From Henriciella algicola (GTDB lineage Bacteria > Pseudomonadota > Alphaproteobacteria > Caulobacterales > Hyphomonadaceae), in assembly GCF_003576245.1 (NCBI RefSeq), contig NZ_QWGA01000008.1, positions 451,184-515,183 of the forward strand: 64,000 nt of DNA. Reading direction: 5' to 3'. The stretch's first letter is position 1; every line of letters begins with the position of its first letter. The position numbers were made by a program, and so were the translations under genes. Of this stretch, positions 20,572 to 29,624 are shown in pieces. The notes under the pieces are model-generated. The model was not told where the DNA came from and ran no database searches. It was given only the letters and a program-made list of their open reading frames with translations.

Positions 20572-21593
20572 CCGATCTACCCGTTATCGCCCGCAAGGAA
20601 GGCCGCGCTGGCCGGATCACGCTGAACCGCCCGAAAGCGCTCCACTCCCTCAATCAGGAAATGTGCGACCTGATGATTGAGGCGCTGCTGGCGTGGCGGG
20701 ACGATGATGCGGTTGAGCTGGTCATTGTCGATCATCTCGAAGATACGCGCGGCTTTTGCGCAGGCGGTGACATCCGCATGCTGCAGGATTCCGGCAAGGC
20801 CGACGGCAAGGAGGCGCAGGCTTTCTTCGCGGCTGAATACCGTCTCAACACGCTGATCGAAGAATATCCGAAGCCCTACGTCGCTATCATTGATGGCGTC
20901 ACCATGGGCGGCGGCGTCGGCATCTCCGTGCACGGCGATGTGCGCGTGGCGACCGCGAACACGACCTTTGCCATGCCCGAGAGCGGCATCGGCCTTTTCC
21001 CCGATGTCGGCGGCGGCTGGTTCCTGCCGCGTCTGGACGGTGAACTCGGCCAATGGCTGGCCCTCACGGGCGCGCGCCTGAAGGGCAAGGATGTGCTGGC
21101 GGCAGGCGTCGCGACGCACTTTAGCGAAGATGCTACCGGCCTTGCTGCGAAGCTCGCAGATGAGGGGCTTTCCGCTCTCGATGGGCTGGAACAGTCGGCA
21201 GAAGGCAGCTTCGCCGAACACCAGTCCGAGATCGATAACTGCTTCGGCAAGGACACGGTCGAGGAGATCATCTCCTGCCTCGAAGGGGGCAGCGATTGGG
21301 CCCAGAAGCAAGCCGAGACGCTGAAGACCAAGTCACCGCTTACGCTGAAAGTCGCTCATCGCCAGCTTCGCGAAGGCGGCGAACTGAACGATTTCCGCGA
21401 GAACATGAAGATGGAGTACCGGATCGGGTCCCGCATGGTCTGTACCGAGAACTTCATCGAAGGCGTGCGCGCCGTCCTCGTGGACCGTGACAATGACCCG
21501 AAATGGGTCCCGGCCGATCTGGCCTCAGTGGATGAGAAGCTGGTCGACAGCTTCTTCGCGCCGCTAGGGGCGGACGAGCTTACATTTCTCTAG
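20568..21593 (+). CDS. 3-hydroxyisobutyryl-CoA hydrolase
   Basis: A 341-residue crotonase-fold protein, longer than ordinary enoyl-CoA hydratases. It carries the HIBCH signatures GRITLNRPKALHSLNQEMCDLM, RGFCAGGDIRML, VAIIDGVTMGGGVGISVHGDVRVAT and PESGIGLFPDVGG. The C-terminal ECH_2 extension includes FRENMKMEYRIGSRM and the end DNDPKW. It removes CoA from 3-hydroxyisobutyryl-CoA, giving free 3-hydroxyisobutyrate for MmsB. Translationally coupled to the dehydrogenase gene by ATGA and followed 15 bases later by mmsB. Confidence 0.93.
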   Translation: MTDLPVIARKEGRAGRITLNRPKALHSLNQEMCDLMIEALLAWRDDDAVELVIVDHLEDTRGFCAGGDIRMLQDSGKADGKEAQAFFAAEYRLNTLIEEYPKPYVAIIDGVTMGGGVGISVHGDVRVATANTTFAMPESGIGLFPDVGGGWFLPRLDGELGQWLALTGARLKGKDVLAAGVATHFSEDATGLAAKLADEGLSALDGLEQSAEGSFAEHQSEIDNCFGKDTVEEIISCLEGGSDWAQKQAETLKTKSPLTLKVAHRQLREGGELNDFRENMKMEYRIGSRMVCTENFIEGVRAVLVDRDNDPKWVPADLASVDEKLVDSFFAPLGADELTFL

Positions 21594-21608
21594 GGAGGAG
21601 ACCTCACC

Positions 21609-22499
21609 ATGACGAAGATTGCATTCATTGGCCTTGGCAATATGGGCTCCGGCATGTGCGCGAACCTCGCCAAGGCGGGACATGATGTACACGCCTTTGA
21701 CCTCAACGCCGACGCGGTGAAGGCCGCTGTCGCGGCAGGGGCGAAAGCGGCCGCCACTGTCGGCGAGGCGGTTGGCGATGTCGACGTCGTGGTGTCCATG
21801 CTGCCAGCTGGCAGGCATGTCCATCAGGTCTATTTCGGTGAGGATGGTGTCACAGCCCACGCGAAGCCGGGCACGCTTTTTCTCGACTGTTCGACCATCG
21901 CCGTTGAAGAGGCCCGCGATGCTGCCGGAAAAGCCGCGGACGCAGGCTTTTCCTATATGGATGCGCCGGTCTCAGGCGGTGTGGCCGCTGCCGAGGCAGG
22001 CACGCTGACCTTCATGGTGGGTGGCCCAAAGGATGGGTTCGAGAAGGCAAAGCCTATCCTCGATATTATGGGCAAGAACGTCTTCCATGCGGGCGACCCG
22101 GGCAACGGGCAGGTCGCAAAGATCGCCAACAATATGCTGCTCGGCATTTCCATGATCGGCACTTGCGAGGCGTTCAACCTTGCTGAGAAGCTCGGTCTCG
22201 ATGCGCAGACTTTTTACGACATCTCGTCCACCGCGTCTGGCCAGTGCTGGTCCATGACCAGCTATTGCCCGGCGCCGGGGCCAGTGCCGACTGCGCCGTC
22301 CAACCGCGAGTACAAGCCGGGCTTTGCCGTCGCGATGATGCTGAAGGACCTTCGTCTTGCCATGGGTGCGGGCGATGATGTCGGCGCGGATACGCCGCTC
22401 GGCAATCACGCCCAGCAGATCTATGCAAAGCTGGACGAGGACGGCTTCGGCGACATCGACTTTTCCGGTGTTATGCGGCGTCTCAAGGGCGAGCTTTAG
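21609..22499 (+). CDS. mmsB: 3-hydroxyisobutyrate dehydrogenase
   Basis: A 296-residue protein with a GGGAGGAG ribosome site. The N-terminal Rossmann motif IAFIGLGNMGSGMCANLAKAGH, the block DAPVSGGVAAAEAGTLTFMVGG and the catalytic lysine in GNGQVAKIANNMLLG define the beta-hydroxyacid dehydrogenase family. The C-terminal YKPGFAVAMMLKDLRLA is typical of MmsB. It oxidises 3-hydroxyisobutyrate to methylmalonate semialdehyde, the substrate of MmsA upstream. Its end overlaps the tamB end (opposite strand) by four bases. Confidence 0.95.
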   Translation: MTKIAFIGLGNMGSGMCANLAKAGHDVHAFDLNADAVKAAVAAGAKAAATVGEAVGDVDVVVSMLPAGRHVHQVYFGEDGVTAHAKPGTLFLDCSTIAVEEARDAAGKAADAGFSYMDAPVSGGVAAAEAGTLTFMVGGPKDGFEKAKPILDIMGKNVFHAGDPGNGQVAKIANNMLLGISMIGTCEAFNLAEKLGLDAQTFYDISSTASGQCWSMTSYCPAPGPVPTAPSNREYKPGFAVAMMLKDLRLAMGAGDDVGADTPLGNHAQQIYAKLDEDGFGDIDFSGVMRRLKGEL

Positions 22500-25400
22500 T
22501 CTTCGTCACCGCTGCCGGGGTCATCGAAGTCGCGCGTCCACTGGATCGAGAGTTCCTGACCCTGGTCCTCGCCCGTATTCGTGGCGGCCTCGACCTCGAT
22601 ATTCTCAATCGGCTCCCACTCAATAGCGATACCCGGCGCGCCGGTCGCGCCTGAGCGCACCTCAAGATAGACATTGTCGGTAAGGTACTTGCCGCTCGTC
22701 ACCTCGACGCCGCCGCTCGCGCCGCTGCCGACATCGAATGTGTCCAGGCCGAGCGCGGTCTCGATGCCGCCAAGAAGGTCAAAACCGCCGCCGCCGGATA
22801 GCTGGGCGAGCGCCGCTGCCAGACGCGCGGTTTCCAGCGCCGTCAGCTGCGTTGGTGAGCGCCCGAACAGCACCCGCGAGAGAACTTCGTCTTCCGGCAG
22901 GACAGGCTCAGAGGTGAGCTCGATCTCGGGCCGCGACACCGTGCCGACCACGTTCAGGATGGCGGTGATGTCGTCGCGCGTCTCATGCTCGGCGCGCACA
23001 GCCAGCCGGCTTTCGCCAAGGTCAGGCGACAGGCGCACAGTGCTCTCCCCGAACTCGAAACGCTTGCCGATAAGGTCGAACCGGCCCCGCACGATTTCTG
23101 CCTCGCCTGTGATGACCGGGCTGCCAATCGGGCCTTCGATGTCGGCGTCGAGGGCAAGCTCTGCATTGACGCCGCGCCCGCTAATGTCGATGCGACCAGG
23201 TGCGTTGAGGCTGATGTCGAGCCGCGTCGCGGCTTCTTCGGCTTCTTCTTCGTCTTCATCCTCATCGGGCTCGCGGAAAGTGACGTCCAGCGTCGGCGGG
23301 CCGCCCTGCGGCAGGTTGGCGAGATTGATGGAGCCTTCGTCGACCGTGAGGTCGCCTGTGATCTCAAACAGGTCGGGCTGCTGGTTCAGCGACAGTGTCC
23401 CGCTCACCGTGGCGGAGCCCTCACGGCGTTCCGTCACGACGAGGCGATTGGCGCGGATTTCGACATCGCTGCGACCTGACCCATCCACCGCCATCGAGCC
23501 GCTGCCCTCAAGCGTGCCGCCAGACCGGCCACGCGCCGCAAAGCTCTCCAGCGTGACGGTGCCGCCTCCAAGACGCGCATCGGCGGAAATCCGGTTGAGG
23601 ACCATGCCAAGGTCGCCATGCTCGAAGACGCCTTCGGAGAATTGCACCGTGCCGGAGAAGCTCTCATTCAGGGATGGCAGCTCACCCGAAAGGTCGGCGT
23701 TCACCACGCCCTGCAGCACCATTTGCGGCGGAATGAATAGCGCAGCAATCGCCTCGATCTGACCGCTGGCATTCGCCGAGAAGGGCATGCTCGCGCCCGC
23801 AACCGGCTGTATAAAAGGCGCGCTTTCATACGTGTTCACTGGCACTTCAATTGCCGCACGCGCTTCCAGCGTCTCATTGTCCAGCGCGCGGAGCGCCAGA
23901 TCGAGAAGGTCAGGCTGCAGCGTGCCGCTGACAAACAAATCCACCGGTGGAAGGTCTGAGCCCGGGCGCGCGACACCGCGCATCTCTGCTTCGATGGGGC
24001 CGCTAAGCCCGCCTTCTGCCGTCTCGTCAAAGGCCAGCGACAGGTCCAGCGCGCCATCAAGCGCCGGGCGTCCCAGAAGGACAAGGAGCGGGGCTACTTC
24101 AAGCCCGCCTGCTGATGCGCGCAGCTCTGTGTCGCCGCGCGTCGTCAGGTTGGCCGACAGCGAACCACCAAGTGCAGCAAGCTCTGTCGACACTTCCATC
24201 CCGTCTTCGAACGAGGCGTAGCGAAGCGGTTCCTGCGTCACCAGTGTGAGGTCGCCGAGGCTTGCATCGAGGCCTGCGGTCAGCTCCATCGCGCCACTAG
24301 TCAACCCGCTGACATTGCCGTCGACATTCAAGAGCGTGCGATAGGAGAGGCCATCGACTTCGGTGCTGCCATCCATCTCGACGATGAAGTCGGCATTGTC
24401 CGGCGTGCCCGTCGCGCGAATGACCAGCGCATCTGCGCGGGTCGGCCCGGCGGCGACCTCTTCCAGCGTTGCATCAATGGTCAGCGCTTCGCCTTCGATA
24501 AAGGCACTGGCGTCAACGCGGCGGGCAGGCAGGCCTTCGGGCAGGTCGCCGCGAACATTCGCTTCGCCGCGGATCGTGCCGAGCTCACCGCCAGAGCCGC
24601 TGACGGTCGCGTTCGCAGCCAGCGGGCCCCAGCTCGCCTCGAGCCCCTCAACCTGCCAGTCCGACCCGTTAAGGGCGACACCGGTCTGGACATCTAGCGG
24701 ACCATTCGTTGTCCCTGCGTTCAGCGAGACAGAGGCATTCAGCGCCCCGCCGCCATAGGTGCCGTCCGCGCCAAGGCCGATATCTGTGAAGGTCAAGCTC
24801 TCGCTCGCCAGCTGCGGCGCATTGAAGTTCACGACAAAGTCCATCGCGTCGAGCGTACCGGAGATATCCGCGCGCCCGCTCACGCTCTCCAGCGCATAGC
24901 CTGCAACATTCGCTTCGCCCGCCTGTAGCTGCAGCGATGCCGATATGGCCTGCTCATTGCTAAGCCGGCCAGACCCATTGAGCGACAGCGTCCCGCTCTC
25001 CAGCGAAATCTGGTTAAGGTCTACGGCATTATCTGGCTGCAGCACGCCGTTCACATTGAGCAGGGCTGCGTCCGATGCCCAGTCGCTAAGGGGGGCAGGC
25101 AGGGCGCCAAGCTCGCTCGCATTGATCTGCGTATTGAACCGGGTCGTGCCTGCGCCAGCGCGACTGGCTTCGAAATTACCCTGAAGGTTTACCGGTCGGG
25201 CGAGGTTGGCGGTGCCGCCATCAAGCTGGAAGCTGCCAGAGACATTGGCGCTTAACGATGGCGACAGGGCGACGTCGCCCTGGACGGCGATACGGCCAGC
25301 GCGTCCGCGCACGACGGTCTCTCGCAGCTCAATGGTCCGGTCTGCGATATTGTAGTCGCCGTTCAGCACGAGCACCGGCGCGCGCCCGGCAATTTGTCCG

Positions 25401-26698
25401 CTCATGCCTGGCAGGTTCGCTCCTGCGGCCTTGAGCGTGGTGCGAACACTCGCGCGGCTATCGCCATAAATGGCCGTCATCGGGCCGGACACTGTGTCAG
25501 CTGCGAAGGACGGTACATCAACACGGGAGGCCCGCACATCACCGTCAAAGCGCGCCGTGCCATCGGCATAGACGAGCACGCCGTCAAGCATGGCTTCGCC
25601 GATGTTTACATTCTCGACATTGGCATAGCGGGTCGGATTGTCCGCAGTCAGCCGCAGGTCAGCACGGTAGCCGCCATCTTCAGCCTGCTGCGCAATCGCG
25701 CTCAGCTCAAGACCTTCGGCGATGGCCGTGACGTCCAGCGTCGGGCCTCCATCGCCGCGCGACAGGTCACCCTCGATGGACAGCGTATCACCCAACGTGT
25801 CTGAGATCTGCCGGGTCAGCGGGTGCAGCGCTGGCTGGATGTCTGACTGGAAGCTGATGATCTCATCGCGTGCTTCTGCATCAAGCGTGATGAGCGGCGA
25901 GCCGCCAATCTCGATATCTGCATCGGCCTGCCACTCATTCAGCGCGCCCTGTGTATCCAGCGTCGCAGAGATAGACTGGTCCGGGTCGAGGCGGGCAAGG
26001 CTCGCAAACAGGCCACCTGCGGGGCCTTCGAGCTCCAGATTGCCCTGAACCCGGAAATCGTCCGACCAGGTGAGGTCTGCGAGCAGTTCATCGCCATTAC
26101 CATCCAGCGGGACGACCGCCATTTCGGTCCGCCCGCCATCGCGGCCAATGGCGCCCTGTGCTTCGATATTCAGCGACAGTGCGCGCGGAATGACGCCTTC
26201 ATCGGTTCGCAGCTCTTCGATCCGCAGGCGCCCAAGCTCACCTGCGCGCAGCGGCATGGAGCCACCGGACGAAGGTTCGCGCTCGGACGGCTGCAGGATA
26301 GGGCGGCGCAGGACGTGAATGAGGTCTGCTTCCAGCGCCTCGATCGTCAGCGCGCGCCTGCGCAGGTCAAACGGCTTCCAGTCAGCGAGGAGGTTTTCCG
26401 CGATCAGCCAGACACCGTCTTCATCGGCGACGGTGAGCCGCTCGATCCGGAATGTGCCGAGAAGGTCACCGGACAGGCCTTCGACCTCGATTTCCTGACC
26501 GGACGGGTCAGCCGCTTCGATCCGCGTCTCGACGAATTCGCGGCCAAAGCCGGACTGCGCCACATATCTCGCGGCCAGTATCAGGATAATGATCAGGGCC
26601 AGCAGCACGCCGAGGATTATCGCCGTCCATTTCAGAAGGCGGCGTGTCAGGCTCCGCTTCTGGGCGGGCTGGCTCGGGGTCGGGTCAGTGGTGCTCAT
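22496..26698 (-). CDS. tamB: Translocation and assembly module protein TamB
   Basis: A 1400-residue protein with one N-terminal membrane anchor (LLKWTAIILGVLLALIIILILAARYVA, about 22-49) and a very long periplasmic body of beta-rich repeats typical of the AsmA/TamB type, thought to form a hydrophobic groove for lipid transport between membranes. The C-terminal DUF490 domain is recognisable (RGRFDLIGKRFEFGESTVRLS, VLSRVLFGRSPTQLTALETARLAAALAQL). It works with TamA, whose gene lies immediately upstream with a one-base stop/start overlap (TAATG). An acidic EDEDEEEAEEA tract near 1150 is noticeable. Confidence 0.93.
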   Translation of the reverse strand: MSTTDPTPSQPAQKRSLTRRLLKWTAIILGVLLALIIILILAARYVAQSGFGREFVETRIEAADPSGQEIEVEGLSGDLLGTFRIERLTVADEDGVWLIAENLLADWKPFDLRRRALTIEALEADLIHVLRRPILQPSEREPSSGGSMPLRAGELGRLRIEELRTDEGVIPRALSLNIEAQGAIGRDGGRTEMAVVPLDGNGDELLADLTWSDDFRVQGNLELEGPAGGLFASLARLDPDQSISATLDTQGALNEWQADADIEIGGSPLITLDAEARDEIISFQSDIQPALHPLTRQISDTLGDTLSIEGDLSRGDGGPTLDVTAIAEGLELSAIAQQAEDGGYRADLRLTADNPTRYANVENVNIGEAMLDGVLVYADGTARFDGDVRASRVDVPSFAADTVSGPMTAIYGDSRASVRTTLKAAGANLPGMSGQIAGRAPVLVLNGDYNIADRTIELRETVVRGRAGRIAVQGDVALSPSLSANVSGSFQLDGGTANLARPVNLQGNFEASRAGAGTTRFNTQINASELGALPAPLSDWASDAALLNVNGVLQPDNAVDLNQISLESGTLSLNGSGRLSNEQAISASLQLQAGEANVAGYALESVSGRADISGTLDAMDFVVNFNAPQLASESLTFTDIGLGADGTYGGGALNASVSLNAGTTNGPLDVQTGVALNGSDWQVEGLEASWGPLAANATVSGSGGELGTIRGEANVRGDLPEGLPARRVDASAFIEGEALTIDATLEEVAAGPTRADALVIRATGTPDNADFIVEMDGSTEVDGLSYRTLLNVDGNVSGLTSGAMELTAGLDASLGDLTLVTQEPLRYASFEDGMEVSTELAALGGSLSANLTTRGDTELRASAGGLEVAPLLVLLGRPALDGALDLSLAFDETAEGGLSGPIEAEMRGVARPGSDLPPVDLFVSGTLQPDLLDLALRALDNETLEARAAIEVPVNTYESAPFIQPVAGASMPFSANASGQIEAIAALFIPPQMVLQGVVNADLSGELPSLNESFSGTVQFSEGVFEHGDLGMVLNRISADARLGGGTVTLESFAARGRSGGTLEGSGSMAVDGSGRSDVEIRANRLVVTERREGSATVSGTLSLNQQPDLFEITGDLTVDEGSINLANLPQGGPPTLDVTFREPDEDEDEEEAEEAATRLDISLNAPGRIDISGRGVNAELALDADIEGPIGSPVITGEAEIVRGRFDLIGKRFEFGESTVRLSPDLGESRLAVRAEHETRDDITAILNVVGTVSRPEIELTSEPVLPEDEVLSRVLFGRSPTQLTALETARLAAALAQLSGGGGFDLLGGIETALGLDTFDVGSGASGGVEVTSGKYLTDNVYLEVRSGATGAPGIAIEWEPIENIEVEAATNTGEDQGQELSIQWTRDFDDPGSGDED

Positions 26699-28464
26699 TA
26701 AAAGGCCTGACCGATCGAGATGTAGATCTGGACCGGGTCGTCAAAATCTGTGGGGTTCAGCGGTGTCGCCACATCAAGGCGGATCGGGCCTGCCGGCGTG
26801 GTGTAGCGCACGCCAACCCCTGCGCCATAGCGCGCATCGCTGAAGTCGGAGAACTGGCTGGTGGAAACCGCCCCCGCATCAAGGAAGGCGACCACGCCAA
26901 TATTCGGTCGCACGGCATAGCGGCCCTCAATCGAGGTTTCGATGACCGAAGAACCGCCCAGCGGCGTGCCGTCATCTGCCTGCGGTCCGATGGCCTGATA
27001 GGCATAGCCGCGCACGCTGCCCCCGCCACCGGAATAGAAACGCGTATCGACGGGCAGATTCTCGACGTCGGCCCCGACAACGGCGCCTGCCTTAAAACGC
27101 CCGGCGAGGACGAACTTCCTGTCTTCGTCAAAAGGCACATAGGCGCTGATCTGGCCGACCGAGCGCACATAGGGACTCACCTCGTCGCCAAAGGCGTAAC
27201 TTGGTTCGACCCGGGCGTTGGCCCGCCAGCCTGAGCGCGGGTCAAGCAGGCTGTCAGTCTTGTCGAGGCGGGCGTCGGCATAGACGGAGACGACCTGCAG
27301 GTCGCGTTCGCCATACTCGTCTTCTTCCTTCGCGATTTCGCCCTGCACACCATAGGAATAGGTGAACTCTGGGCTTCGGACGACTTCAAAGCCGACGCCT
27401 GCGAACACAGCCTGACGGTCATAGGCGTCGGTCGTCTCATTCTTGACGCCCGCCGACAGGACCAGCCCGCGGCCATAGCCAAACTCATTCGGGCGGCGCC
27501 AGATGACTTCAAGCGATTGCTCAAGCTCAGCCACGGTAAGATCTGCGCTCAGCACGTCGCCGCGCCGGGTCAGGTTTCGGCGGGTCAGTTCCGCATTGAG
27601 ACCGAAGCCTTCGCTGGTCGAGTATTTGCCACCAAGCCCGATCGAATTCTGCGGGCGCTCGGTAAGCGTGACGACCACATCGCGGATTTGCTGACCGTCT
27701 TCAGTTTCGCCGGAGGGCTCAGTCGCGAGATCGGCGCGCGCAACCTTGAACATGCGCGTTTCGGCAAGACGGGTGTTGAACTGGGAAAGCGCAGCAGGGT
27801 CGTAAACCTCGCCCGCTTCATAAGGGACAAGGCGGTCGAGATAGCTCGCCTTGGTTTTCATCTTCTCGTTCGGAAAGCGGGTCTCGCCAAACACGACGCG
27901 TGGTCCGGTGCGGGTTTCATAGGTAACGCTTAGCGTTTCGGCGTCGCGGTCTCCAATGACGCGGCGCTCGTCGACTTTTGCATAGGGATAGCCGGCATTG
28001 CGCAGCTCATTCGTGATCCAGCGCTCTGCATCGATCACATCTGCCGGAATGGCGGGCCGCCCCGCGCGAACAGGCAGTCCAGCGCGGATCACTTCCTGAT
28101 CGGCTTCGGTTGGCACCGATCCGACGAATGACACCTTCACCCGGCCCAAAGCAAAACGCGGTCCCGTATCGACACGCAGCCGCGCTTCTGGCGCATCGGT
28201 GCCCAGCACGGCGAGGTCAATCTGCGGATCGTAATAGCCTTCGCTGTTCAGCGCGCTCCGGACAGCTTCGGCCGCGCGCCTTCCTTGCCGCCGCGCCTCC
28301 AGCGCAGTCTGCGGCGTGCTTTCATCGGCGAGGGCGTCCTGAAGTGTCGATCTCAGCTCGTCGCCGGGGCGGTCACCAGCGAATTCGATGTCAACTTTCT
28401 CCGCAGCGGCAGACGCTGTCATCGCCAGTGCGACGATCAGGAAAAAGAAAACTCGATTTAACAT
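26698..28464 (-). CDS. tamA: Outer-membrane assembly protein TamA (Omp85 family)
   Basis: A 588-residue protein with a signal peptide (FFFLIVALAMTASAAA), POTRA-like domains to about residue 270 and a C-terminal 16-strand Omp85 beta barrel. The barrel signature GGGGSVRGYAYQAIGP near 480 (the RGY motif of barrel loop 6) and the C-terminal YISIGQAF with terminal Phe are clear. It partners TamB in the outer membrane. A GGGGAT site precedes the ATG. A candidate EcfG-type promoter lies about 100 bases upstream on the same strand, so stress control is possible. Confidence 0.93.
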   Translation of the reverse strand: MLNRVFFFLIVALAMTASAAAEKVDIEFAGDRPGDELRSTLQDALADESTPQTALEARRQGRRAAEAVRSALNSEGYYDPQIDLAVLGTDAPEARLRVDTGPRFALGRVKVSFVGSVPTEADQEVIRAGLPVRAGRPAIPADVIDAERWITNELRNAGYPYAKVDERRVIGDRDAETLSVTYETRTGPRVVFGETRFPNEKMKTKASYLDRLVPYEAGEVYDPAALSQFNTRLAETRMFKVARADLATEPSGETEDGQQIRDVVVTLTERPQNSIGLGGKYSTSEGFGLNAELTRRNLTRRGDVLSADLTVAELEQSLEVIWRRPNEFGYGRGLVLSAGVKNETTDAYDRQAVFAGVGFEVVRSPEFTYSYGVQGEIAKEEDEYGERDLQVVSVYADARLDKTDSLLDPRSGWRANARVEPSYAFGDEVSPYVRSVGQISAYVPFDEDRKFVLAGRFKAGAVVGADVENLPVDTRFYSGGGGSVRGYAYQAIGPQADDGTPLGGSSVIETSIEGRYAVRPNIGVVAFLDAGAVSTSQFSDFSDARYGAGVGVRYTTPAGPIRLDVATPLNPTDFDDPVQIYISIGQAF

Positions 28465-28806
28465 GTATCCCCAACTCTTCAGACGCTGCTCAATACCGCT
28501 ATCGACGCGGGTTTGCCCTAAGCATCGATCACACCCTTAAGCGGTATGCTGCACGCGCAATAATTCAACGCCGTTCACGTTGTTATGTTTCCGCTTTCGC
28601 TGCGCAATTTACAGTTCGGACAGGTGACGCGGGATCCGCACGCTAAACCGATTGGGCATGGCTGCTTTGGGGCAAAGGCAGAAAGTTTCACTGGAATTTA
28701 GAAAGAGATTAGGAAATTGCGCGTTAGATGGCATCAGGCATAGTTGCGGCATTGGAGGGTGTGTGGCACCAGAGCGGACCTGATTTATTATCGCCGGGAC
28801 GAAACC
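28465..28806. other. Intergenic region between tamA and nepR
   Basis: These 342 bases separate divergent genes and are clearly more AT-rich than the surroundings. They contain the candidate EcfG-type promoter on the minus strand (28567-28592). No small gene is supported. In many alphaproteobacteria phyR occupies the divergent position next to nepR; here it is tamA, and no phyR is seen. Confidence 0.6.
28567..28592 (-). promoter_or_regulatory. Candidate EcfG-type promoter for tamA
   Basis: On the minus strand, GGAAAC (28592-28587), then 16 bases, then CGTT (28570-28567). The EcfG consensus is GGAAC with 16-17 bases to CGTT, so this differs by one inserted A. It points toward tamA with an expected leader of about 95 bases. 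Confidence 0.35.
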
Positions 28807-28986
28807 TTGAATAAGAAAAAGTCGTCTGCAGAGCGAGGCCGCAAATCGCCATCACCCTGGATGAACGAACCGCCTGTCGGTGAAGCCCTGCGAAAGGCTT
28901 ATCGGGACGTGGCTGAAGAGCCAGTCCCGGAGCGTCTGCAGGACCTGATCCGGCGCCTGCGAGAGCAGGAAAACAAGAAAGATTGA
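28807..28986 (+). CDS. nepR: NepR anti-sigma factor
   Basis: A 59-residue protein if started at the TTG at 28807 (GGGACG just upstream); no ATG fits and the start is uncertain. The core PPVGEALRKAYRDVAEEPVPERLQDLIRRL is the NepR domain, which holds EcfG inactive until phosphorylated PhyR binds it. It lies 24 bases upstream of the sigma factor gene, the standard nepR-ecfG order. The basic N-terminal tail (NKKKSSAERGRKS) and short charged C-terminal tail are usual for the family. PhyR and a partner kinase are not in the window. Confidence 0.88.
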   Translation: MNKKKSSAERGRKSPSPWMNEPPVGEALRKAYRDVAEEPVPERLQDLIRRLREQENKKD

Positions 28987-29010
28987 AGCACGGCAATAGT
29001 CGGCTGGTGG

Positions 29011-29622
29011 GTGTTGGAGTTGGGTCGTTTGGTTGAAAATCTAGAAGCGTCGTTCGTCGCGCGCCTCGAAGCGCTCATGCCCGAGCTGAGGGCATTTGCC
29101 AGAGGTCTCTGCCGCGACGCAGCACTCGCCGACGACCTTGTTCAGGACGCTTGTCTGAAAGCCTGGACATCTCAAGAGATGTTTGACCCCTCGCAACCAA
29201 TGCGACCATGGCTATTCCGCATCCTGCGCAACGAATTCTACATGCAGAAGCGCCGCTCATGGCGTTCGGTCAATCTTGAGCCGGATGTGATTGCCGCCGC
29301 GCTTGTCGCTGAGGCCCAGCAAGAAACCGCCAAGGATTTCGCGCGTATGGAGCACCTTATCAGCCAGCTGCCAGACGACCAGCGCGACGCGCTTATCCTG
29401 ATCCTGGCGGCAGGCATGACCTATGATGAGGCAGGCGAGGTCTGCGGTTGCTCTGCGGGCACGATCAAGAGCCGCGTCAGTCGCGCGCGCGAAACGGTGA
29501 GACGGCGTTTCGTGTCGAGTGAGCGCTCTTCCTACACCGTCAAACGCCCTGAAGGGCAGGGACTTCCAGCGCTTCTCAACCGGATTGACGAATTAGCAGG
29601 GCCTGCCCGGCACCCGCTTTGA
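29011..29622 (+). CDS. ecfG: EcfG-type general stress sigma factor
   Basis: A 203-residue ECF sigma factor. Region 2 shows LRAFARGLCRDAALADDLVQDACLKAWTS and RPWLFRILRNEFY. Region 4 shows LPDDQRDALILILAAGMTYDEAGEVCGCSAGTIKSRVSRARE. The pairing with nepR identifies it as the general stress response sigma factor. Start codon choice (GTG at 29011 or nearby TTG) is uncertain. The PPTase gene starts three bases after its stop, so both may be read from one stress-controlled message. Confidence 0.9.
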   Translation: MLELGRLVENLEASFVARLEALMPELRAFARGLCRDAALADDLVQDACLKAWTSQEMFDPSQPMRPWLFRILRNEFYMQKRRSWRSVNLEPDVIAAALVAEAQQETAKDFARMEHLISQLPDDQRDALILILAAGMTYDEAGEVCGCSAGTIKSRVSRARETVRRRFVSSERSSYTVKRPEGQGLPALLNRIDELAGPARHPL

Positions 29623-29624
29623 CA

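Noticed and set aside
22674-23762. A 362-residue serine/arginine-rich frame opposite tamB
   Set aside because: Low-complexity composition produced by reading tamB backwards.
28693-28725. GGAAT...CGTT upstream of nepR as an EcfG promoter
   Set aside because: The spacer is 24 bases, too long for the 16-17 expected.
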